Below are positions 26,139 through 33,624 of a stretch of 42,108 nucleotides of DNA, piece after piece. The DNA lies in contig DGUP01000039.1 in NCBI GenBank assembly GCA_002394685.1, positions 1 through 42,108 of the forward strand, given 5' to 3'. The notes under the pieces are model-generated. The model did no database searches. It was not told the origin of the DNA and saw only the letters and a program-made list of their open reading frames with translations. Source of the DNA: Treponema sp. UBA4307. GTDB lineage: Bacteria > Spirochaetota > Spirochaetia > Treponematales > Treponemataceae. Both the position numbers and the translations under genes were made by a program. How positions within the stretch are numbered: position 1 is the first letter of the stretch; each line of letters opens with the position of its first letter.

Positions 26139-27407
26139 CTACATAGTTTCAAATAGTAATCCTATACCTATACCTACAGAGAAGCCAATAATGTTATTGT
26201 ATGAAACTTGTATTTTTGTACTGAAACTAGAAAGATTGAACAATAATCCTGTTTCAATGTCCCATGCAAAATATCCTGCATTATAAAATGCATTTTTTGC
26301 TTCTGGTAAACCTCCAGGCACAGAGGTATCGAATCTTACGCCTAGCCCACAACCGAGACACCAGGCTGTATTATTTGTAAATCTTTTTATAAAGTCAAAT
26401 TTAAATAACCCCCCGTGAAGCTTACTGTCCTCTGTAATATTATGTAGATATTCAATTCCTAGTCCTAAAGCAACTCTGTCTGTTAAACATGGCATCTCTA
26501 AATTGAATCCCATTTTATTAAAAGAAAGTGATTCATCAGAAATTACAGAGAGAGGTATATCAAGTTGAAAAATCAAGCCTACTCTATTATCCATACCTTT
26601 ATAATCTACATCAACGAATGTGTTTACTAACCAATTTGAACCTGCGTCCTTAATTGTTTCTGCTCGATTATTTGAATTTGAACTATTACTAGGCGCTTTT
26701 ACCTGTCCCAATTCAGGTGGAGAGGGAAGACTATTCAGATACTCTGGATAGTTAATACAGTATTTTTTATTTGGTTTACACTGAATTTCTTCTCCACTGT
26801 TTGAAACATATCCATAAACTACGTATCCTAAGTTATCGGTCCAGGTTGGATCAATCCAGAACCATACACCATCTACTCGTTCAATCCATAGCCATGCATG
26901 ATAGGTTGCTCTTTCTCCTTCATTTTTAAGTCTATGGGCTTTGATGGAACGATTACCATTTGGATATGTTTTTATGTAAACTCCATTCTGAACTGCAGAA
27001 GCATTTGATTTCGTTGTGGGTATTGATAATCTTATTGTATTAGAATCTCCATGAACATCAGCGATCCAAAATTGTTTTTCATACATTCCATTTTCATTGT
27101 AAAGGGTAGTATATGTATCAATATCTTGCCAGGCAAATTGAGCATAATCAAAGCAAACCCCATAAAAAGTTGTGGTTCTTGTCATATTACCAGACATCTG
27201 TTTAAATCTTTCTGCCATCATTTGTGGAGTATAGTAATCATGTGGATCATCACGCCAGCCACCTCCAGCTTGTGTTGATGAATATTGTCCAATGCATGCC
27301 GTTTGTATTGTAAGGTCTTGAATAATATCTGTAAATGAATCAGCAAAAACCTTTGATGTTAATATTAAACAAAGAAAAATAAAAATCTTCTTACTTAATT
27401 GTTTCAT
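26139..27407 (-). CDS. secreted transglutaminase-like protein fused to a barrel-like domain
   Basis: 422 residues with a signal peptide (about 1-22, ending KVFA). The N-terminal half carries the transglutaminase-like catalytic pattern: Cys85 in FYGVCFDYAQFA, His170 in ATYHAWLW and Asp186 in WFWIDPTW. A Ser/Asn-rich linker lies at about 235-255, and the last 160 residues are strand-rich with a glycine/aromatic pattern (GLGIEYLHNI, CLGCGLGVRFD) resembling an outer-membrane barrel. Transglutaminase-like enzymes act as proteases, peptide crosslinkers or amidases. The ATG overlaps the previous gene's stop codon by 4 bases. A surface-anchored enzyme is the simplest reading. Confidence 0.78.
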   Translation of the reverse strand: MKQLSKKIFIFLCLILTSKVFADSFTDIIQDLTIQTACIGQYSSTQAGGGWRDDPHDYYTPQMMAERFKQMSGNMTRTTTFYGVCFDYAQFAWQDIDTYTTLYNENGMYEKQFWIADVHGDSNTIRLSIPTTKSNASAVQNGVYIKTYPNGNRSIKAHRLKNEGERATYHAWLWIERVDGVWFWIDPTWTDNLGYVVYGYVSNSGEEIQCKPNKKYCINYPEYLNSLPSPPELGQVKAPSNSSNSNNRAETIKDAGSNWLVNTFVDVDYKGMDNRVGLIFQLDIPLSVISDESLSFNKMGFNLEMPCLTDRVALGLGIEYLHNITEDSKLHGGLFKFDFIKRFTNNTAWCLGCGLGVRFDTSVPGGLPEAKNAFYNAGYFAWDIETGLLFNLSSFSTKIQVSYNNIIGFSVGIGIGLLFETM

Positions 27408-27682
27408 TTTTTGTAATCCTCTAATTTCGGGAAGTCTTTATGATTTCTAAAATTATAGTACTTTCTGAGAGCATTCTGTCTCACTCCATGAGCAGTATCT
27501 TCATGTAGTTTTAGTTTATTTAAAGATTCAAACATTAAATCATCCGACTGAACAATTTCTTCTGCATCTAAACATAAAATATTTTCCGCATCTTTTAATT
27601 TGACAATTCTAGACTCAATAGCTTTTGCACTTTTTATACTCTTGTCGTTTTGCAGAAAATCTCTAAATTCTGTTTCTTTCAT
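27404..27682 (-). CDS. small protein of unknown function
   Basis: 92 residues, charged and helical, with no signal peptide. The segment KSAKAIESRIVKLKDAENIL loosely resembles the SAM-like N-terminal domain of tyrosine recombinases, but there is no catalytic domain. It is the middle gene of a tight three-gene group: 15 bp after the secreted protein at 27698 and a 4-bp ATGA overlap with the transglutaminase-like gene. A cytoplasmic protein between two secreted ones is odd and may point to a regulatory role, which is speculation. Confidence 0.7.
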   Translation of the reverse strand: MKETEFRDFLQNDKSIKSAKAIESRIVKLKDAENILCLDAEEIVQSDDLMFESLNKLKLHEDTAHGVRQNALRKYYNFRNHKDFPKLEDYKK

Positions 27683-27697
27683 ATTCCTCTCTTTTCA

Positions 27698-28534
27698 TTA
27701 ATTGAACATATTTTCCGCAGCTTCTCTTGTTGCTTTTGGAACAATTGTATCCTTTACAATTGGATACCCGTGGATAGTATCAAGTCTTCTGTAATTTCCT
27801 GCATCGTCAATAATAAAATCTAAATCTGTAGTTCCATCGCTATAAACAATTTGGGTAGCCTTAAAATAGTTGCCATTGCTGTCGATATAAATACTAAACC
27901 TAGGTTTTGGTTTCCACGTATTCTGTTTTGACGCATTATTAGAAGATTCCTCTGAGCGATATGAAGGAAATAAACTTTTTATGGATATATCCATTTTAGC
28001 TTGTCTTTGAATGTCCTTTATAGCGAAATCTATATAGTCTTGGTTATCCAAAGTAAAGAATGGGAATTGCTGATATGATAATTTATTATTTTTATATTTT
28101 AAAACATAACGTACGATTTTATCGCCTAAGTCAATGAAACCAACTCCATGTACACAAGAATTTTCTCTAAAAGCATTACATATTTCATCTACACGAGGAT
28201 CTTTGTTTGCTTTATAAACTTTGTAAAAGTATCCAGGTTCATCTGGAGTTTTTGCTTTCATAAAAGGATCTGGTTTAAGATATGAATTTTCACTTTTTCT
28301 ATGATCCTGGATTTCAACTTGTTCAGTTAATGTATTCCAGTGATATATAATCCAGCCGTGTTCTGGTTCATTATTTATCATATAAGTATGAGCTGCTTTT
28401 GTATCATTGAATAAGGCAATTGTGACTTCATTCCCATCGAGCATGGTAAGAAGAACTTCATTAACTGGCGTTTGTGAAAATCCCATTAATGAACAAAAAA
28501 ATAAAACTATACAAATAAAAACATTTTTTTTCAT
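27698..28534 (-). CDS. secreted protein of unknown function
   Basis: 278 residues from the ATG at 28534, which GGAGGG precedes at normal spacing. The reading frame stays open further upstream, but only through three hairpins. The signal peptide is about 1-20 (ending MGFSQ). Mature residues 25-60 contain LLTMLDGNEVTIALF, and the C-terminus has strand pairs such as FSIYIDSNGNYF and TDLDFIIDDAGNYRR. I recognise no family. It is first in the three-gene group that ends with the transglutaminase-like barrel protein, so it may be a partner or substrate of it (inference). Confidence 0.78.
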   Translation of the reverse strand: MKKNVFICIVLFFCSLMGFSQTPVNEVLLTMLDGNEVTIALFNDTKAAHTYMINNEPEHGWIIYHWNTLTEQVEIQDHRKSENSYLKPDPFMKAKTPDEPGYFYKVYKANKDPRVDEICNAFRENSCVHGVGFIDLGDKIVRYVLKYKNNKLSYQQFPFFTLDNQDYIDFAIKDIQRQAKMDISIKSLFPSYRSEESSNNASKQNTWKPKPRFSIYIDSNGNYFKATQIVYSDGTTDLDFIIDDAGNYRRLDTIHGYPIVKDTIVPKATREAAENMFN

Positions 28535-28561
28535 AAAACCCTCCAACGGTTTATTTAAATT

Positions 28562-28634
28562 TTGGGCGGATTCGAGTAAAACGAGAATCCGCCCAAGGGG
28601 CATATTCAAGCCCCTTGTTCAGTGTACACTGAAC
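28562..28634 (-). promoter_or_regulatory. three back-to-back stem-loops in the leader of the 27698-28534 gene
   Basis: Going up from the ATG: a 12-bp stem TTGGGCGGATTC/GAATCCGCCCAA (28562-28573 with 28585-28596), a 7-bp stem AAGGGGC/GCCCCTT (28595-28601 with 28610-28616), and an 18-bp perfect palindrome (28617-28634). They follow each other with no spacer, and the first two share AA. In the minus-strand mRNA they would fill most of the 5' leader before the Shine-Dalgarno. There is no T-run, so simple termination is unlikely. Confidence 0.6.
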
Positions 28635-28683
28635 AAACTCTAATGAAAGTTTTCATCAAATCGTAAGTCAGATGTTAATGCCC

Positions 28684-28758
28684 TGAGCCCGACTGGAGCG
28701 GTGACCGGAGGTCAGTGCGTAGCACCGAGGGTGACCGAGCCGCGGAACGGAGGTAATA
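28684..28758 (+). repeat. GC-rich 75-bp repeat, copy 1
   Basis: Matches 37585-37659 in inverted orientation at 72 of 75 positions, against an AT-rich background. Internal hairpins are TGACC-GGA-GGTCA and GTGC-GTA-GCAC. Two of the three differences between copies keep the first hairpin paired (A-T here, G-C in the other copy). Confidence 0.9.
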
Positions 28759-28966
28759 AAATATGGCTTTTTCTTAAGCTGATGAAGGCTGGATTTGACA
28801 GGTCTGGGGTTTGGGAAAAAAAGGAGGGGGAAATTTACGAATCAGGTGGAAGGCCGGAAAGGTCGGGGCTGTTTTCAAAAGATTTGTTCAGGCTTAAATG
28901 CTATCTCAGAGTGTAAATAAAGGAACGCGGAACATGAATCTGATTTCTCCAGATGACTTTCACCAA

Positions 28967-28996
28967 TTGCACCAAATCAAATAAAATGTATATAAT
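28967..28996 (+). promoter_or_regulatory. hprK promoter
   Basis: TTGCAC (28967-28972), 18-base spacer and TATAAT (28991-28996). Only nine bases separate the -10 box from the ATG, so the leader should be two or three bases at most. Confidence 0.65.
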
Positions 28997-29005
28997 ATCT
29001 TTAAT

Positions 29006-29995
29006 ATGCCTAATAAAGCTTTTACAGTACTTGATCTTCTGGATTTGAACCTCAAGGGCTACAACGCATTGAACCTCCGCTGTATTGCAGGACGCTCAGG
29101 CCTTTCAAGAAAAATATCTGTTCCGGATATTAACAGGCCGGGACTGGCGCTTTCAGGATTTTTTGACTCGTTTGCATACCAGAGGGTTCAGCTCTTTGGC
29201 CGTGGTGAATTCAATTATTTACTTAAGCTTAAGGCTGATAACGCACTGGATAATGTAAAGCAGCTCTTTTCTTACGAAATTCCTTGTGCTGTATTTACCC
29301 ATAATCTTGTACCTGATGAGCAGTTCCTTCTTGCTGCAGAAAGCGGAAGTTGTCCTGTTTTAGTAACAGATCTTGAATCAACAGACTTTTCTACAAGACT
29401 TCTCCGTGTTCTTTCAAACATATTTGCACCGAAAAAATCAATGCATGGTGTTCTTGTTGAAGTATATGGTGTAGGCATTCTTCTTACAGGGGACTCTGGA
29501 GTTGGTAAAAGTGAAACCGCCCTTGAACTTATTGAGCGCGGCCACCGTCTTGTTGCAGATGACCTGGTAGAAATCCTTTGTGTAAACGGAAATACCCTTC
29601 TTGGACAGGGGGCAAATAAACTGATTTCCCACCATATGGAAATCCGCGGACTGGGAATCATTAATATTTCAGAACTGTATGGAGTAGGTGCCATTCGTGA
29701 CCAGAAGCGCATTCAGCTGGTAGTAAAGCTGGAAGCCTGGAATCAGGAAAAAATATATGACAGACTGGGTACGGAGACTCACACCACGGACCTGCTGGGA
29801 GTTAAGATTCCAATCCTTGAAATCCCGGTAAGGCCAGGACGAAACCTCCCGATTATCATTGAGGCCGCCGCAATGAATGAACGCCTTAAGTCTATGGGAC
29901 ATTATTCTGCTAGAGAATTTAATCAAAATGTATTAAAATGGATTGAAACAGGGGAAGCCCAGGCTGCATATTACAGCAGTGAAGATTCTTACTGA
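29006..29995 (+). CDS. hprK: HPr kinase/phosphorylase
   Basis: 329 residues, slightly longer than Firmicute HprK. Walker A GDSGVGKS is at 162-169, His147 (SMHGVLVEV) is in the catalytic position, Asp pair in RLVADD, and the family signature is MEIRGLGIINI at about 212-222. The enzyme phosphorylates and dephosphorylates Ser46 of HPr in response to metabolites, linking carbon state to regulation. The target ptsH lies 81 bp downstream. No PTS enzyme I or II genes are in the window; treponemes are known to carry incomplete PTS sets used for regulation. The start is nearly leaderless. Confidence 0.96.
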   Translation: MPNKAFTVLDLLDLNLKGYNALNLRCIAGRSGLSRKISVPDINRPGLALSGFFDSFAYQRVQLFGRGEFNYLLKLKADNALDNVKQLFSYEIPCAVFTHNLVPDEQFLLAAESGSCPVLVTDLESTDFSTRLLRVLSNIFAPKKSMHGVLVEVYGVGILLTGDSGVGKSETALELIERGHRLVADDLVEILCVNGNTLLGQGANKLISHHMEIRGLGIINISELYGVGAIRDQKRIQLVVKLEAWNQEKIYDRLGTETHTTDLLGVKIPILEIPVRPGRNLPIIIEAAAMNERLKSMGHYSAREFNQNVLKWIETGEAQAAYYSSEDSY

Positions 29996-30076
29996 TTAAC
30001 GGTATCCTGGAAAAATGCCGGAAGCGTTTTTTGGGGTGCCCTATGAATAAAATAAATATATTAAGAGGACAACAAC

Positions 30077-30343
30077 GTGACTGAAAAACTGTTGACAGTA
30101 CGTAACCGTGCAGGTATTCACGCCCGCCCGGCTGCATTAATCGCCCAGACATCAAACAAATTTGTTTCAGAAATTACTCTCGAGAAGGACAGCGCAACTG
30201 TAAACGCAAAGTCCATCATGGGTGTGATTACGATGGCTGCCGGTTATAATACAACTCTTACTCTCAGGGCAGAAGGTTCTGATGAGAAAGAAGCTGTTGA
30301 AGCAATTTACAATCTTTTTGAATCAAAGTTTGAAGAAGAATAA
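30077..30343 (+). CDS. ptsH: phosphocarrier protein HPr
   Basis: 88 residues, starting at GTG with AAGAGGAC 6 bases upstream. His15 in AGIHARPAAL is the enzyme I phosphorylation site, and Ser46 in AKSIMGV is the HprK site; both are intact. It follows hprK and precedes the LexA-like gene by 33 bp. With intact Ser46 and a neighbouring kinase, a regulatory role is likely even without sugar transport. Confidence 0.97.
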   Translation: MTEKLLTVRNRAGIHARPAALIAQTSNKFVSEITLEKDSATVNAKSIMGVITMAAGYNTTLTLRAEGSDEKEAVEAIYNLFESKFEEE

Positions 30344-30376
30344 AATTGCATCCCCTTATTTAATAAAGAGGTTAAT

Positions 30377-31021
30377 ATGAAAAATCTGACAGACCGACAA
30401 AGGGAAGTATTGCAGTATATTTCTCAGTTTACCGAAGACAATGTTAGTCCACCAACAGTACGGGAAATTGGCGAAAGATTTAACATCTCCCTGCGGGCTG
30501 TTCAGGATCATATTGCAGCTCTTGTAAAAAAGGGCTACATATCTTTAACAAAGAAGCGTTCCCGCTCAATCAGAGTTTTAAAGAATGATAGTGGTTCTGC
30601 TTCATCAGAAAATATTTCTGTAAATTCAGTTCCCCTTCTGAAGCAGGATGGAACTCTTTCTACAACAAATATTCTGGATCAGGAAAATATCCAGGACTAC
30701 AAGGAAATTCCCGGGTACTTTCTGTCAAAAGAAGATACTTATTTTGCATGCAGACAGTCTGATGACAGCATGCTCAGGGCAGGAATTCTTAAGGGAGATA
30801 TTGCCCTCTTCAAATATACAGAAGATTCCTTTAATGCTGCAGACCTTTCCGATGGAACTATTGTGCTTACAATCATTGACGGCAAGGCTGTAATCCGCTG
30901 TATGTTCCGGGAATCTGCAAGAATACGCCTTCAGGCAGAACATGAAGATTATCATCCTGTTTACGTGCAGGAAGTAAAGGTTTCCGGAATCCTCAAGGGA
31001 ATTTTCCGCACTTACGAGTAA
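30377..31021 (+). CDS. LexA-like repressor lacking cleavage site and catalytic lysine
   Basis: 214 residues. The winged-helix DNA-binding domain (1-65; LTDRQREVLQYI, PPTVREIGERFNIS, GYISLTKKRSRSIRVL) and a S24-type C-terminal domain match LexA along the whole length. The segment corresponding to the Ala-Gly cleavage site reads DGTLSTT at 91-97. Ser131 of the catalytic dyad is kept (QSDDSMLRAG), but the lysine position is Arg174 (AVIRCMF). Self-cleavage, and so classical SOS induction, should not occur. It may be a constitutive or differently induced repressor. It has GAGGT before the ATG. It lies between ptsH and holA, four bases before holA. Confidence 0.88.
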   Translation: MKNLTDRQREVLQYISQFTEDNVSPPTVREIGERFNISLRAVQDHIAALVKKGYISLTKKRSRSIRVLKNDSGSASSENISVNSVPLLKQDGTLSTTNILDQENIQDYKEIPGYFLSKEDTYFACRQSDDSMLRAGILKGDIALFKYTEDSFNAADLSDGTIVLTIIDGKAVIRCMFRESARIRLQAEHEDYHPVYVQEVKVSGILKGIFRTYE

Positions 31022-31025
31022 AATT

Positions 31026-32045
31026 ATGGCAGACACTGAAATATATCTCTTTACAGGTCCGGAAGCGGGCGAAAAGAATGATGCTATTTCTACAATCAAG
31101 GAAATGGCAAAGAAAAAGAATGGCACACTGGACGAATATTCCTATTACGCAAATGATGTCCGTGTTCAGGATGTAATTTCCCAGTTGCAGAACGAAGGTC
31201 TTTTTACAGCCGCAACATTTGTAACTCTCCGGAATGTGGAAGTTATTAAAAGCAAGGATGATATTGAACTGATTGCTGCGTGGGCAAAAGCTTCTGCTTC
31301 TTCTCCAAACACACTGGTTCTTGTTTCAGACGAAACTTCCGTAGATAAAAAACTGGAAAACGCTGTTCCTTCCAATCACAGGAAAATATTCTGGGAGATG
31401 TTTGAAAACCGTAAGCCTCAGTGGGTCAGGGATTTTTTTAGAAAGAACGGTTTTTCTGTTTCAGATGAAGCTGTAGATTCAATCCTTGAAATGGTTGAAA
31501 ACAATACTGATTCCTTAAGAAATGAATGTTCCAAATTCTTTTACTGTTTTGAAAAAGGCCATCAGATAAGCAGCGAAGATGTAGATAAAATTCTTACCCA
31601 CAACAGAGAAGAAAATGCCTTTACTCTTTTTGAAGCACTTTCCGATTCTTCAAAATCTCAGAAGGAGCGTTTTGAAAGCGGCCTGGAGATTCTTCAGAAA
31701 ATCCGCCTTTCAAAGGATTCCAGCGGCGTGGCTCTTATGGCCGGACTTTTGTACTGTTTCCGTCAGCTCAGGGTGTGGCATGAAATTCACAGCAGGGGAG
31801 CTGTTGGAGAAAAAGAATTAAGGGCTTCAGGTTTCAGCAGTAAGAAAAATCAGACAAAATATGAAATGGCCGCCAGAATCTGGAGTTCCGGGGCAGTGTC
31901 GTCAATAATTGCTGAACTGTCAGCTACAGATATGAATATCCGCAGTACCGGAAATTCTTTTGAAGATACCTATCTCATAATGCTGCTTTATTCAATTGTA
32001 ATGAAGAATGGTCTCTGGCCTGCAGAATATGAGCAGGATTTTTGA
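31026..32045 (+). CDS. holA: DNA polymerase III delta subunit
   Basis: 339 residues, normal for HolA. The N-terminal pattern IYLFTGPEAGEKNDAI corresponds to the degenerate P-loop region, and the middle contains LRNVEVIKSKDD and LVLVSDETSVDKKLEN. The C-terminal helical collar domain includes ENAFTLFEALSD and LRVWHEIHSRG. Delta opens the sliding clamp within the clamp loader. It begins 4 bases after the LexA-like stop codon with no Shine-Dalgarno of its own, so translation is probably coupled. A terminator follows. Confidence 0.93.
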   Translation: MADTEIYLFTGPEAGEKNDAISTIKEMAKKKNGTLDEYSYYANDVRVQDVISQLQNEGLFTAATFVTLRNVEVIKSKDDIELIAAWAKASASSPNTLVLVSDETSVDKKLENAVPSNHRKIFWEMFENRKPQWVRDFFRKNGFSVSDEAVDSILEMVENNTDSLRNECSKFFYCFEKGHQISSEDVDKILTHNREENAFTLFEALSDSSKSQKERFESGLEILQKIRLSKDSSGVALMAGLLYCFRQLRVWHEIHSRGAVGEKELRASGFSSKKNQTKYEMAARIWSSGAVSSIIAELSATDMNIRSTGNSFEDTYLIMLLYSIVMKNGLWPAEYEQDF

Positions 32046-32068
32046 GTCATTTCGTTAAGTTTTTTTTA

Positions 32069-32099
32069 AGGGGCAGTCTTTTAAGGGCTGCCTTTTTTT
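32069..32099 (+). terminator. terminator after holA
   Basis: Stem GGCAG/CTGCC (32072-32076 with 32088-32092) extended by weaker pairs, then seven T. The T-run touches the stop codon of the convergent gene at 32098. Confidence 0.8.
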
Positions 32100-32325
32100 A
32101 GTCCAGCTCTACTGAATTAAGCAGGCCTTTCAGAGCCAGTAATTCTTCTTTTGTAAGGGTGATTCCTTTTCCCATTTTTTCGTGGTTCTGGTCCCAGGAA
32201 CGAATGTCATACTTTGCAGGACGGCCGCCCCAGGAAACATAATTCAGTTCAAGTTTCCATCCGCCTTTGCCTTCTGAGAGAACTCCAATTTCTTTTTCCA
32301 GATTAAATGAAAAATCATCAGCCAT
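32098..32325 (-). CDS. PC4/YdbC-like ssDNA-binding protein
   Basis: 75 residues with the YdbC-type core GWKLELNYVSWGGRPAKYD, then IRSWDQNHEKMGKGITLT and a final helix EELLALKGLL. This bacterial relative of the PC4 coactivator folds into a dimer that binds single-stranded DNA; its cellular role is not settled. It has GGGAG before the ATG. It stands alone, convergent to holA. Confidence 0.9.
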   Translation of the reverse strand: MADDFSFNLEKEIGVLSEGKGGWKLELNYVSWGGRPAKYDIRSWDQNHEKMGKGITLTKEELLALKGLLNSVELD

Positions 32326-32547
32326 AGAAAGACTCCCTTTTATAAAAATTAATTATTTTCAATCAGATAAATTATATAATTCCATCTTTTAAAAGTCAAA
32401 AAATCAAAAGTTTCTCTTTTCTCCACTTTCTCTAATCTTCTATATAATGCTTCATATTCCTTGCTTTTAGAAGGGACTTGTTGTATTCTGACAAATAGCG
32501 TATTAGATTTAAATGGATAAATCCATCTTTAAAAAATTGGAGGATAT

Positions 32548-33624
32548 ATGTTAAAGCCAAAATATCTAGCTTTAGTTATTTCCGCTGCAGCAATTCTCAG
32601 TCTTGGAGTAGTTTCATGTAAATCAACTCCTGAGGATGACAGTGGCAGTGGTACAGAAAACATGGTTCTGGATTATGCAGAATCAAATGCATCTAAGCTG
32701 GCACTTGTAGACGAAGCTCGTGAGGCTGCTGTAAAAGCTGGTGCAGAAAAAGCTGCTCAGTCTGCATTTAATGCCGCAGAAGCTGAATATCTCGCAGTAA
32801 AGGCTTCTTCTGCTGACCCTGCAACAGATATTACTGCTGCTGCTGATGATTTAATTGCACGTTATACAGGTCTTGAAGCATTTGCAAATGCAAAGGAAAA
32901 GAAGTCTTTCATCGACAAGAATTCTTATGCTTCTTATGATCAGACAGACTATGATACTGCAACTGTAATTCTTGATGACCTTACAAAGAATATTGCCGTT
33001 CTTGGAGCTGATTTTAATGAAAAGGCTGTTGAAGCTGATTTGAAATACTCTCTGGTAATTGCAACTGCATTCAAGAAGGTTGCAAATGATGAACGTGCAG
33101 CCGCAATTGCAGCAAAGAAAGATGCTGATGCCGTTAAGGTTGGTGTAAGCCGTAAGGATGATTACAAGGCTGCCGTTGAACTTCTTAATAAGGGTGATTC
33201 AAATTACGCTACTGGGGGAGTTGAAGCTTCAATCCAGAATTACCGTGATGCAAAGAATGCTTTCACAACTCTTACTGCTGAAGTAATAAAAGCTCGTCAG
33301 CAGGCTCTTTCTGCAATCGAAGCCGCTAAACAGCGTACACAGGACAGCGAAACTCTTGCCGAAGAAGCTGATGAAAAAGTTCCTCTTGAAGACGGAGCTG
33401 AAGGAATTGAAGCTGAAGATGCAGTTCTTCTGGAAGAAGATGATTTCTCTGCTTCAGAAAATTCAGAAATTGAAGTTGATGAAACTGTAAAAGATGTAGC
33501 ACTTGAAGATATTGCTGAAACAATCGATATCAATGGTTCTACTGATGAAAATGTAAAGACAGACAAAGAAGTTGTAGAAGAACTTGTTGAGGATGTCTTC
33601 AATACAGGAGTACCTAAAAAATGA
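32548..33624 (+). CDS. alanine-rich treponemal-type lipoprotein
   Basis: 358 residues. The lipobox is VVSC with lipidated Cys24. Residues about 40-270 are helical and Ala/Lys/Glu-rich, with repeated helical hairpins, and residues 275-358 form a strongly acidic tail. GGAGG lies 6 bases before the ATG. The stop codon overlaps the next start by 4 bases, so it forms a two-gene unit with the LysM-like protein. A role as a periplasmic spacer or scaffold is conceivable; the function is unknown. Confidence 0.82.
   Translation: MLKPKYLALVISAAAILSLGVVSCKSTPEDDSGSGTENMVLDYAESNASKLALVDEAREAAVKAGAEKAAQSAFNAAEAEYLAVKASSADPATDITAAADDLIARYTGLEAFANAKEKKSFIDKNSYASYDQTDYDTATVILDDLTKNIAVLGADFNEKAVEADLKYSLVIATAFKKVANDERAAAIAAKKDADAVKVGVSRKDDYKAAVELLNKGDSNYATGGVEASIQNYRDAKNAFTTLTAEVIKARQQALSAIEAAKQRTQDSETLAEEADEKVPLEDGAEGIEAEDAVLLEEDDFSASENSEIEVDETVKDVALEDIAETIDINGSTDENVKTDKEVVEELVEDVFNTGVPKK

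Larger units (their letters stand above)
28535..29005. other. intergenic region with hairpins and a GC-rich repeat
   Basis: 471 bp between divergent genes. It holds three adjacent hairpins (28562-28634), the 75-bp GC-rich repeat (28684-28758), about 200 bp with no recognisable gene, and the hprK promoter. An open frame at 28701-28916 overlaps the repeat and is not considered a gene. Confidence 0.7.

Noticed and set aside
27404..27682. Phage integrase fragment
   Set aside because: Only a loose resemblance to the N-terminal SAM-like domain, no catalytic residues, and the gene is embedded in a tight operon.
28562..28634. tRNA gene suggested by a GGATTCGAGT segment
   Set aside because: No acceptor, D-arm or anticodon arm can be drawn; the segment belongs to a simple hairpin.
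28701..28916. 71-codon plus-strand open frame
   Set aside because: It runs through the GC-rich structured repeat and has no recognisable motif or Shine-Dalgarno.
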